Source of the DNA: an uncultured Bacilli bacterium
GTDB lineage: Bacteria > Bacillota_I > Bacilli_A > RF39 > UBA660
Assembly: GCA_934132915.1 (NCBI GenBank)
Contig: CAKPAK010000070.1
Location: 1 to 6,341 of the forward strand
Direction: 5' to 3'
Length of the DNA stretch: 6,341 bases
Shown in pieces: positions 1 through 4,819 of this stretch (positions are counted from its first letter, which is position 1; the number at the start of each line of letters is the position of its first letter). A program made the translations under genes and the position numbers. The notes under the pieces were generated by a model that saw only the letters and a program-made list of their open reading frames with translations, did no database searches and had not been told where the DNA came from.

Positions 1-144
1 TTCTTGTACTTTATTATATATACTTATATTTTCATTTTTTTGAGTATAATGTTTTTTTTCTCCAATGATGCCAAAAACTGGCGAAATTAAAGGAGATGGT
101 TTAAACTTTTTTTTATTATATATTTGTTCGTTTTTGTTTATCAA
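1..144 (-). CDS. N-terminal part of an unidentified protein, runs off the left edge
   Basis: A minus-strand frame is open from a TTG start at 144-142 to the window edge, giving 48 residues. The start is supported by GGAGGA (complement of 151-156) with a 6-base spacer. The N-terminus is Lys/Asn-rich and then has KPSPLISPVFGIIGEK. A short 'SP.ISPV.GI' block in an otherwise low-complexity start resembles a small conserved motif I associate with uncharacterised proteins of gut Bacilli and mollicute relatives; this is from memory and untested. No signal peptide or membrane segment is seen. A TATAAT-like box lies on the minus strand at 187-182, without a clear -35. The gene diverges from everything to its right. 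If the junction near 3845 is correctly read, it would be cargo of the element. Function unknown. Confidence 0.6.
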   Translation of the reverse strand, partial: MINKNEQIYNKKKFKPSPLISPVFGIIGEKKHYTQKNENISIYNKVQE

Positions 145-290
145 ATTATCTCCTCCAATCCTTCAATAATATAATTATATCATTATATTAAAAAAAACTT
201 AATAAATACTAAAAAAGGAACATTAATATATCTTATCATTGAAAATTTATCACCATTTCCCAATGAATTTTAACATTTTAAAAAGTTATA

Positions 291-319
291 TTGACAAGCA
301 TCAACAATAATGATATAGT
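291..319 (+). promoter_or_regulatory. Sigma-A-type promoter for a very short transcript
   Basis: TTGACA (291-296) is a perfect -35 box, followed after exactly 17 bases by TATAGT (314-319), one base from the consensus -10. The predicted start is about 326. A terminator-like hairpin begins only 8 bases after that, so the promoter seems to drive a tiny RNA or an attenuated leader rather than a nearby gene. Confidence 0.55.
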
Positions 320-325
320 TTGCAC

Positions 326-370
326 TGAGTGGTACTCAAGAAACTTTAGAAGCCTTGAGTCATTTTTTTA
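326..370 (+). terminator. Terminator-like hairpin of a possible 45-nt RNA, with an alternative 5' hairpin
   Basis: ACTCAAG (334-340) pairs perfectly with CTTGAGT (354-360), followed by CA and seven T residues (363-369), the layout of an intrinsic terminator. The 13-base loop can form a further 3-bp stem, CTT/AAG. The first bases of the predicted transcript, TGAGT (326-330), can instead pair with ACTCA (334-338) across a GGT loop, which would break the terminator stem. The two structures exclude each other. No open reading frame fits in the unit, so it may be a small regulatory RNA or an attenuator. Confidence 0.45.
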
Positions 371-398
371 GTAATCAGTCAAAAAAACACAAGCATAT

Positions 399-443
399 TT
401 TCATTTCGCAAATTCAAAAAAAATTACTTTTTGCGAAATGAAA
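399..443. repeat. 14-bp perfect inverted repeat with 17-bp spacer
   Basis: TTTCATTTCGCAAA (399-412) is the exact reverse complement of TTTGCGAAATGAAA (430-443). As RNA the stem would extend outward about four more pairs using G-U wobbles (395-398 with 444-447). No T-run follows the right arm, so it is not a standard terminator on the plus strand. Candidates are a binding site for a dimeric protein, a structure used in replication or transfer, or the end of a small decayed element. Confidence 0.6.
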
Positions 444-473
444 GTGTACATTTTATTTGATAAATTAAAATAA

Positions 474-596
474 TACAAAGAATTAATTAAAGATGTCTAT
501 TCTAAAATGATAATCACTAGAACAGGACACGATGATCATCAATACGAAGGTGTTCAAATCGTTGATATCGCTAATTGGTTAATCAAAAAGAATTAG
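474..596 (+). pseudogene. Coding-like remnant, C-terminal tail of an unidentified protein
   Basis: A stop-free stretch after TAA at 471-473 runs to TAG at 594-596. It reads KELIKDVYSKM, then ITRTGHDDHQYEG, then VQIVDIANWLIKKN. The mixed residue content (Trp, His, Asp, Gly, several Val/Ile) looks like real protein rather than translated AT-rich DNA. An ATG lies at 507, but no ribosome site precedes it and the product would be 29 residues. It is best read as the surviving 3' end of a lost gene. I cannot assign a family. Confidence 0.35.
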
Positions 597-678
597 ATAT
601 AAAACGAAATATATTTAATAAAATAATGATTAAAAATGATAATAAAAAAATTTTTGTTTTTTAGCATTGAATATAATT

Positions 679-797
679 GTGATGCACTCGAAAAATAAAT
701 TTATCAAAAGTGATGCACAATATGATGTCTAAATTTTATTAAAAAATAAAGAGATTACTCAGCATAGTGATACACTTTTTTTGTGAATATGCATCAT
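679..797. repeat. GTGATGCAC repeat cluster, iteron- or operator-like
   Basis: GTGATGCAC occurs at 679-687 and again at 710-718. A one-base variant, GTGATACAC, is at 767-775, and an inverted TGCATCAT is at 790-797. Each unit is a 9-bp interrupted palindrome (GTG-N3-CAC). The first copy starts two bases after TATAAT (672-677), where a transcript would begin. The cluster lies upstream of a replication-initiator-like gene in very AT-rich DNA. That is consistent with a replication-origin iteron array or a repressor operator, but the spacing is irregular and the copy number small. Confidence 0.4.
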
Positions 798-821
798 TTT
801 TGCAAGTGCAAAAATAGTTAG

Positions 822-1037
822 ACACCACTAATAAATACTTATTATATAAGAATATTTAGCATTTGTGGTGTCGTTCTAAAAATAATTTGTTATTTTTACA
901 AAAAAATAAGAAAAAGTACATCACTTCATTTTCTTGAAAAAGGGAATATAAGTAAAGAATTTTCCCAAATAAGTACCACTAAAAATACCACTAAAATTAC
1001 AACTGAAGTCACTACTGACAGCGGATCTGTCAAGTGA
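822..1037 (+). pseudogene. Stop-free remnant ending in a Thr-rich tail, no start codon
   Basis: From TAG at 819-821 the frame stays open for 71 codons to TGA at 1035-1037. It has no in-frame ATG, GTG or TTG, so it cannot be a complete gene. The last third is the coding-like part, reading EKGNISKEFSQ then STTKNTTKITTEVTTDS and ending GSVK. Thr-rich tails of this kind occur after the winged helix in some phage or plasmid replication proteins, so it may be a relic of an earlier copy of the gene at 1181; this is a guess. The first two thirds are hydrophobic, AT-derived residues and may be chance. Confidence 0.25.
1016..1032. promoter_or_regulatory. Palindrome, possible operator over a weak promoter
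   Basis: TGACAG (1016-1021) and CTGTCA (1027-1032) form a perfect 6-bp inverted repeat with a 5-bp spacer. CTGTCA could serve as a weak -35 with TAAAAT (1048-1053), although the 15-base spacing is short. Such a site could let a regulator control the gene starting at 1181. It also overlaps the 3' end of the Thr-rich remnant. Confidence 0.25.
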
Positions 1038-1089
1038 TAAAATATAGTAAAATGGGATAAATATAAATACTTATTCCATTTTTGCCAAA

Positions 1090-1116
1090 AGGACAATTTA
1101 GCATTGTTCTTTTTTT
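1090..1116 (+). terminator. Intrinsic terminator upstream of the winged-helix gene
   Basis: AGGACAAT (1090-1097) pairs with ATTGTTCT (1103-1110), eight pairs with one G-U, around a TTAGC loop, and is followed by a T-run (1110-1116). It could end transcription coming from the left. Lying between a weak promoter and the gene at 1181, it could also act as an attenuator. Confidence 0.55.
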
Positions 1117-1180
1117 ATGAGAAAGGAGTGATTTTATTTAAAACACTAGATAAAAAAATTTAAGAAAAGAGGTCAATGTT

Positions 1181-1459
1181 TTGAAGGATAGTGATATTAA
1201 ACTAAAGTATATAGAAGTACCTATGATTGTTTTAAAAGATAAAGAAGTATCTTCTACTGCTAAGTTGTTAATGGGATTAATTTTTACTTTATCTATGCAA
1301 GAAGGTTATTGCTATGCTAGTAATAAATATTTAAGTATTTTAATGAAAGTTTCAAAGAGAACTGTTACTGCTGGTATAACTTCACTAAGGCAAAAAAATT
1401 ATATTAAAGTTGTAAACGAACCAAGTATAAGAAAAATATATTTAGCAAATATCTTCTAG
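1181..1459 (+). CDS. Winged-helix (HTH_36-like) replication-initiator-type protein, probably truncated
   Basis: The 92-residue product matches the N-terminal winged-helix module of phage and plasmid replisome-organiser proteins (HTH_36 / DnaD-N-like). It has an IEVPMIVLKDKEVSSTAKLLMG opening helix region (here shortened by eye to residues 11-32), then EGYCYASNKYLS at 41-52, the helix-turn-helix VSKRTVTAGITSLRQ at 57-71 and the wing NYIKVV at 73-78. Such proteins bind origin DNA and load host replication factors. Here the frame stops at the end of the wing (RKIYLANIF), whereas family members usually continue with a C-terminal partner-binding region. The following DNA is stop-rich, so the gene is likely truncated or reduced to a DNA-binding regulator. 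The TTG start follows AAAAGAGG (1165-1172) with an 8-base gap; the ATG at 1176 is in another frame and stops at once. Confidence 0.6.
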   Translation: MKDSDIKLKYIEVPMIVLKDKEVSSTAKLLMGLIFTLSMQEGYCYASNKYLSILMKVSKRTVTAGITSLRQKNYIKVVNEPSIRKIYLANIF

Positions 1460-1557
1460 CTGAATTAGCAATAATTTTCTATTATACGTAGATAAAAACT
1501 TCTAATAAAATAAATTAATTTCTCAATTTGAAAAGTTAAAATTTAATGAAAAGTTAG

Positions 1558-1686
1558 ATTTTTTTCAGTGAAATTATTATTAGATATGATAATGAAACAT
1601 ACTTTAAAAAAAGTATGATGAGGACTAGCCTTAATTCAAATTTAAGTGGATATGACTTAGCAAATTTAATACAAGAAAATAAATGA
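1558..1686 (+). pseudogene. Coding-like remnant between the winged-helix gene and the leader
   Basis: Open from TAG at 1555-1557 to TGA at 1684-1686, with in-frame ATGs at 1615 and 1618 but no ribosome site. It reads EIIIRYDNETYFKKS, then MMRTSLNSNLSGYD, then LANLIQENK. The residue mix is protein-like. It may be the detached C-terminal part of the gene at 1181, which is cut at the end of its DNA-binding domain, but the two are in different frames with many stops between them. No family recognised. Confidence 0.3.
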
Positions 1687-1710
1687 TAGTATTTTTTTAA
1701 TACTAAAAAA

Positions 1711-1740
1711 TTGTTATTTAAAAACTTGATATTTTTAAAT
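1711..1740 (+). promoter_or_regulatory. Weak promoter candidate for the SHOCT-recombinase operon
   Basis: TTGTTA (1711-1716) is followed after 18 bases by TTAAAT (1735-1740). Each box departs from consensus at two positions. It is the best pair just upstream of the structured leader, and would start transcription near 1747, before the first leader arm at 1762. The surrounding DNA is so AT-rich that chance matches are expected. Confidence 0.25.
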
Positions 1741-1761
1741 AATGATTTAACAGGTACTCTA

Positions 1762-1859
1762 TCTCATTAAGAAAATACGCAAGTTTCAAATAGTCGAATT
1801 ATGTGGAACTTGAGTATTCAAGTTCTTTTTTTTAGAACATGTTAATAGTCTTAATGAGA
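1762..1859 (+). promoter_or_regulatory. Structured leader: long-range stem enclosing terminator and antiterminator
   Basis: TCTCATTAAGA (1762-1772) and TCTTAATGAGA (1849-1859) are perfect 11-bp complements bracketing about 76 bases. The right arm runs straight into the ribosome site AGGAGG (1859-1864) of the next gene. Inside lies a strong terminator (1806-1833). CAAGTTTC (1780-1787) can pair with GGAACTTG (1805-1812), eight pairs with one G-U, which would consume the terminator's left arm. This layout suits an attenuator that also limits access to the ribosome site. No ligand-binding riboswitch class or T-box features were recognised, so the signal sensed is unknown. Confidence 0.5.
1806..1833 (+). 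terminator. Strong intrinsic terminator inside the leader
   Basis: GAACTTGA (1806-1813) pairs perfectly with TCAAGTTC (1818-1825) across a GTAT loop, followed by eight T residues (1826-1833). It stands 40 bases before the TTG start at 1873. Either it insulates the recombinase operon from upstream transcription or it is the OFF structure of an attenuator. Confidence 0.75.
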
Positions 1860-1872
1860 GGAGGGATGTTTT

Positions 1873-2067
1873 TTGGAACAAATAAATGAAGATGAAATAT
1901 ATACGGATAGCAAAGAATTACCAAAAGAGTACCTCATTTTAAAACTAAGAATGATATTTAATAAAGAATTACTTGAACAAAAAATAATATCTTTCGATAT
2001 ATATAACAAAATGCAGAGAATGTTAATAACAAAAATGAATAAAGTAATTTTAGAATTTAAAACATAA
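1873..2067 (+). CDS. Small SHOCT-like protein, recombinase partner
   Basis: A 64-residue acidic then basic protein with no membrane segment. Residues 33-55 (LLEQKIISFDIYNKMQRML and following) have the short two-helix SHOCT-like pattern, 'L...G/I-I-S...Y..M...L', seen in small proteins that often precede recombinases in Firmicutes mobile elements. Their job is not established; a role as accessory or directionality factor is only inference from position. The TTG start follows AGGAGG (1859-1864) with an 8-base gap, and no better start is available. The stop is 19 bases before the recombinase ATG, so the two are almost certainly one operon, controlled by the leader just upstream. A longer minus-strand frame across the same DNA is a shadow. 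Confidence 0.65.
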   Translation: MEQINEDEIYTDSKELPKEYLILKLRMIFNKELLEQKIISFDIYNKMQRMLITKMNKVILEFKT

Positions 2068-2086
2068 GATCTAGGAGGAAGTAAAT

Positions 2087-3862
2087 ATGGATATTTTAAA
2101 AGCGAGACAAAATATAGCACTTGGTAAAACAATATATGATATGAAATTAAGAGCGGCTGATTATGGTCGAGTATCAACAGATAAAGAAGATCAATTAAAT
2201 TCATTAGAAAATCAAGTAAATTATTTTAATGATATGATTTCTAATGTCAGTAACTGGAATCATGTAGCAAGTTATAGTGATGAAGGAATAAGTGGAACAC
2301 AAGTTTATAAAAGAGAACAGTTTTTAAAAATGATTGAAGATGCTAGACTTGGTAAGATTGATATTATTTTAACAAAAGAAGTATCCAGATTTGCTCGTAA
2401 CACAATCGATAGTATTAAATACACACAACTTTTATTAAGTTATGGAGTAATAGTATATTTTATTTCAGACAATATTAATACATTATATCCCGATAGCGAA
2501 TTTAGACTTACACTAATGGCAAGTATGGCTCAAGATGAAGTTAGAAAATTATCAGAAAGAGTAAAATTTGGAATTAGAAGAAGTATTAAAGATGGAAAAG
2601 TTGGTGGTGGAGGATTATATGGTTATACAAAAAAGGATTGTAAATTATACATCAATGAAAAAGAAGTAGAAGTTGTTAGAATGCTATATTCATTGTATTC
2701 ATCTGGAGAATACGGCTTTGGGAGAATAGGGGAAATTTTAGCAGAAAAAGGTTATTATACAAGAAAGGGGAAAGTATTTAGCGATACTACTTTAAAGAAA
2801 ATGCTAAAAAATCCCAGATATAAGGGATATTATACAGCCAACTTAACAGGTGTTGAAGATTATAAAACACATAAAAAAGTACCAAAGCCAAAAGAAGAAT
2901 GGATTATATATAAAGATGAAAAAGGGTATATTCCCGCAATTGTATCAGAAGAACTTTGGAATAAAGCAAATAAAGTACATAATGAAAGAAATAGCAGATG
3001 GAATAAAAATGTTTTAAATAAAGAGTTCTATCTTAAGAACAGGACTTATACATCAAAAATATTTTGCACTGAGCATAATACTACTTTTATAAGAAGTGCT
3101 AGTGGGAAAAGAAAAGATAACCCAGTATGGCAATGCAATGAATTTTTAAGGCATGGAATAAAAGGCTGCGCAACTCCTAGACTTTATGAAAAACATTTAA
3201 ATCAAATTTTTACTTCGTTACTTGAACATATTGTAGACAATAGAGATGAATTATTAGAAACAATTGCAAATGATTATAACAATTTAATTAAAGAAACAAA
3301 TACAATAGTCGATTTAGAAACAATTAAAGTAAAGATAAAAGAAAACAAGACATTAAAAGAAAGACTTTTAGATATGTCTTTAAGAAGAATAATAAGTGAT
3401 GAAGATTTTATCGAAAAAAATAAGAAAATTTCAAATGAAATTTTGGAATTAAATAAAAAATTAATTAAATTAGAAAGTTCCAAAGAATCTAATTTTTATT
3501 ATGACAGTATAATGAAAAAAATAAAAGATTATATTAAACCAGAACTAAATATTAAAAATAATGTAGGTAAATTTTTCAATCTTTTTATAGATAAAGTATT
3601 TGTTAGTAAAATTGATAACGATAGGAAGCATTTAAAACTACAAGTTATATTTAACTTTAAAAGAGAAAGTGAAGAATTTGAATTTGATTTAAATAAAAAA
3701 GATAGTGGTAATCATTCAAATGGAAATAATCATTTAAATGGTTCAAAAATAAATTTAAATAGTACAACAAATAGAAATTATAGTATGAGAGCGTCATTTG
3801 ACAATAATTTTTTAAGGCAAAAGTATCTCTTGACTTGTACCCATCAACCCAGGATTTGTTGA
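2087..3862 (+). CDS. Large serine recombinase (integrase/excisionase of the element)
   Basis: This 591-residue site-specific recombinase cuts and rejoins DNA through a phosphoserine link, inserting or excising the element at attachment sites. The N-terminal resolvase domain (about 21-165) has YGRVSTD with nucleophile Ser30 and Arg28, and SRFARN with Arg101 and Arg104. The recombinase domain (about 175-300) includes the typical LKNPRYKGYY segment. A zinc-ribbon follows with Cys327, His330, Cys350 and Cys361, then a coiled-coil-like helix (about 407-465). The ATG is preceded by AGGAGG (2073-2078) at 8 bases. Codons are A-rich (aaa, tta, aga). The last 50 residues are unusual: an Asn/Ser/Gly-rich stretch (541-564), then a tail ending THQPRIC that is read through the element/host junction. 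Its TGA stop (3860-3862) lies in PBP DNA, so the tail would differ in the excised form. Confidence 0.93.
   Translation: MDILKARQNIALGKTIYDMKLRAADYGRVSTDKEDQLNSLENQVNYFNDMISNVSNWNHVASYSDEGISGTQVYKREQFLKMIEDARLGKIDIILTKEVSRFARNTIDSIKYTQLLLSYGVIVYFISDNINTLYPDSEFRLTLMASMAQDEVRKLSERVKFGIRRSIKDGKVGGGGLYGYTKKDCKLYINEKEVEVVRMLYSLYSSGEYGFGRIGEILAEKGYYTRKGKVFSDTTLKKMLKNPRYKGYYTANLTGVEDYKTHKKVPKPKEEWIIYKDEKGYIPAIVSEELWNKANKVHNERNSRWNKNVLNKEFYLKNRTYTSKIFCTEHNTTFIRSASGKRKDNPVWQCNEFLRHGIKGCATPRLYEKHLNQIFTSLLEHIVDNRDELLETIANDYNNLIKETNTIVDLETIKVKIKENKTLKERLLDMSLRRIISDEDFIEKNKKISNEILELNKKLIKLESSKESNFYYDSIMKKIKDYIKPELNIKNNVGKFFNLFIDKVFVSKIDNDRKHLKLQVIFNFKRESEEFEFDLNKKDSGNHSNGNNHLNGSKINLNSTTNRNYSMRASFDNNFLRQKYLLTCTHQPRIC
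3798..3826 (+). promoter_or_regulatory. Weak promoter candidate at the element end
   Basis: TTGACA (3798-3803) is a perfect -35 box. The sequence 17 bases on, AAGTAT (3821-3826), is a poor -10. If active it would point out of the element into the PBP fragment and start near 3833. It lies inside the recombinase coding region, so chance is likely. Confidence 0.2.
3834..3862. other. Probable element/host junction (attR-like) within the PBP gene
   Basis: Recognisable PBP coding sequence starts at AAC CCA GGA TTT (3846-3857), read as N-P-G-F-V-E-L-G in frame with the downstream PBP. Upstream the same frame gives L-V-P-I after a TGA (3831-3833) and loses resemblance to a PBP. Leu/Arg codon choice and strand composition also change here. 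The adjacent serine recombinase is the usual neighbour of such a site. The exact crossover, a 2-bp core for this enzyme class, cannot be fixed without the left end or an uninterrupted gene, and I cannot see the left end in this window. Confidence 0.6.
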
Positions 3863-4712
3863 ATTGGGACGTCGAATTGGGAAGGAAACATTATTTAAAT
3901 ATATTGAAAAATTTGGTTTTGGTTCAAAAACTGGAGTTGATTTGAATGGAGAAGGAAGTGGAATTTTGTTTTCTTTACCAAAAGTTGGTCCGGTTGAGTT
4001 GGCTACAACTTCTTTTGGGCAAGGAGTTAGTGTAACGGCTATTCAACAAATTGCAGCGGTATCAGCAGTGGTAAATGGTGGTACTTTATATCAACCTTAT
4101 ATTGTTAAACGCTTGATTGAACCAGAGACAGGCGAGATTATTCAGGAAAATCATCCAAAGCTTGTAAGAAGGGTTATTCAACCTGAAACTAGTAAAAAAG
4201 TGCGCTATGCTTTGGAGAGTGTTGTTGCTTTAGGAAGTGGAAGAAATGCTTATATTGATGGTTATCGAGTTGGGGGAAAAACAGGTACAGCGCAAAAGGT
4301 AAATCAAGGAGTTTATATGGTTGGTAATTATATTACTTCGTTTATTGGATTTATGCCAGCTGATGATCCAAAAATTGTTGTGTATGTTGCCATTGATAAT
4401 CCTAAGGGTGCAGTTGCTTATGGTGGGACAATTGCAGCACCTATAGCAAGAAATATTTTGGAGGATGCGATATCTATTTTTCATTTGTCTAAGCGAGAAG
4501 GTGGTATTTCAAAGGAGTATCGTTATTTTGATACAAAATATGTTGTTGTTCCTGATGTGGTTGGTTTATCTGTTCAAGAAGCAAAAGAAACTTTGCGAGA
4601 TTTTGAGGTTACTTATTCTGGAACGGGAAATGTTGTGGTTTCTATGGCTCCTGAAGGAGGAAGTAGCGTTCCTTTAGGCTCTAAAGTTCGTTTGATGTTG
4701 GTTGAGAGATAA
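3846..4712 (+). CDS. 3' fragment of a class B penicillin-binding protein (SpoVD/FtsI type) with PASTA domain
   Basis: The reading frame begins mid-gene with NPGFVELG, the conserved block after the SxN motif of peptidoglycan transpeptidases, and runs about 288 residues to TAA. Counted from the TTG at 3864, it has the FGFGSKTGVDLNGE block (17-30), the third catalytic motif GGKTGTAQK (137-145), and one C-terminal PASTA domain starting VPDVVGLS (229-236). A single PASTA is typical of SpoVD; B. subtilis PBP2B has two. The membrane anchor, dimerisation domain, SxxK nucleophile and the Ser of SxN are missing, so the fragment cannot be an active transpeptidase. The TTG at 3864 has no ribosome site. 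The intact enzyme would cross-link peptides at septum or spore cortex. Placement just before mraY matches the division and cell-wall cluster. The gene is read as interrupted by the element; whether it is spoVD or the sole ftsI is uncertain. Confidence 0.8.
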   Translation, partial: NPGFVELGRRIGKETLFKYIEKFGFGSKTGVDLNGEGSGILFSLPKVGPVELATTSFGQGVSVTAIQQIAAVSAVVNGGTLYQPYIVKRLIEPETGEIIQENHPKLVRRVIQPETSKKVRYALESVVALGSGRNAYIDGYRVGGKTGTAQKVNQGVYMVGNYITSFIGFMPADDPKIVVYVAIDNPKGAVAYGGTIAAPIARNILEDAISIFHLSKREGGISKEYRYFDTKYVVVPDVVGLSVQEAKETLRDFEVTYSGTGNVVVSMAPEGGSSVPLGSKVRLMLVER

Positions 4713-4731
4713 GAGTTCTTTAATTTTTCTT

Positions 4732-4794
4732 TTGACATTTTCAATGTAAAGTTGTATCTGTTTTCTTCATGTTTTTGTGATTTTATGATATACT
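4732..4794 (+). promoter_or_regulatory. Two candidate promoters for mraY
   Basis: TTGACA (4732-4737) is followed after 17 bases by TATCTG (4755-4760). A second, extended -10 promoter has TG-A-TATACT (TG at 4786, box 4789-4794) with a weak TTCATG at 4766-4771, and would start near 4801. Either would let mraY be expressed independently of the interrupted PBP gene upstream. A small hairpin ACATT/AATGT (4735-4747) overlaps the first -35. Confidence 0.5.
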
Positions 4795-4819
4795 CTTAGT
4801 AAGAATGGGTGTGGTGTCG

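Larger units (their letters stand above)
145..1180. other. AT-rich stretch of about 1 kb without an intact gene
   Basis: I find no intact protein gene, tRNA or rRNA on either strand here. What can be seen is listed separately: a promoter and short terminator-ended transcript unit (291-370), a long inverted repeat (399-443), a coding-like remnant (474-596), GTGATGCAC-type repeats (679-797), a second stop-free frame without a start codon (822-1037), a palindrome (1016-1032) and a terminator (1090-1116). An 8-base inverted pair, GACACCAC at 821-828 and GTGGTGTC at 865-872, encloses a small AT hairpin. Stop-rich DNA holding short stop-free islands suits a decayed accessory region inside a mobile element. 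Confidence 0.6.
1460..1872. other. AT-rich gap between the winged-helix gene and the recombinase operon
   Basis: Every frame is interrupted across this 413-base stretch. It holds a stop-free remnant (1558-1686), an AT-only 7-bp hairpin TAGTATT/AATACTA (1687-1705), and from about 1711 onward the promoter and structured leader of the next operon. No RNA gene of a known class was recognised. Confidence 0.5.

Noticed and set aside
1117..1131. Tiny frame ATG AGA AAG GAG TGA just after the terminator
   Set aside because: Four codons with no ribosome site; the GGAG it contains has no plausible start after it.
1851..2204. 117-codon minus-strand open frame
   Set aside because: It overlaps the SHOCT-like gene and recombinase start, which have strong ribosome sites and recognisable families. 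Its product is Leu/Ile/Tyr-rich, as expected of an AT-rich complement.
3274..3483. 69-codon minus-strand open frame
   Set aside because: It is the complement of the Lys/Glu-rich coiled-coil part of the recombinase; no ribosome site and a low-complexity product.
3861..3882. Direct repeat GAATTGGGA, 13 bases apart, next to the junction
   Set aside because: It encodes conserved PBP residues (ELG and RIG), so it is better explained by protein coding than by a target duplication; serine recombinases do not make long target repeats.
4230..4677. Other-frame open frames inside the PBP fragment (minus 4230-4484, plus 4465-4677)
   Set aside because: Both lie within well-supported PBP coding sequence, including the KTG and PASTA regions.
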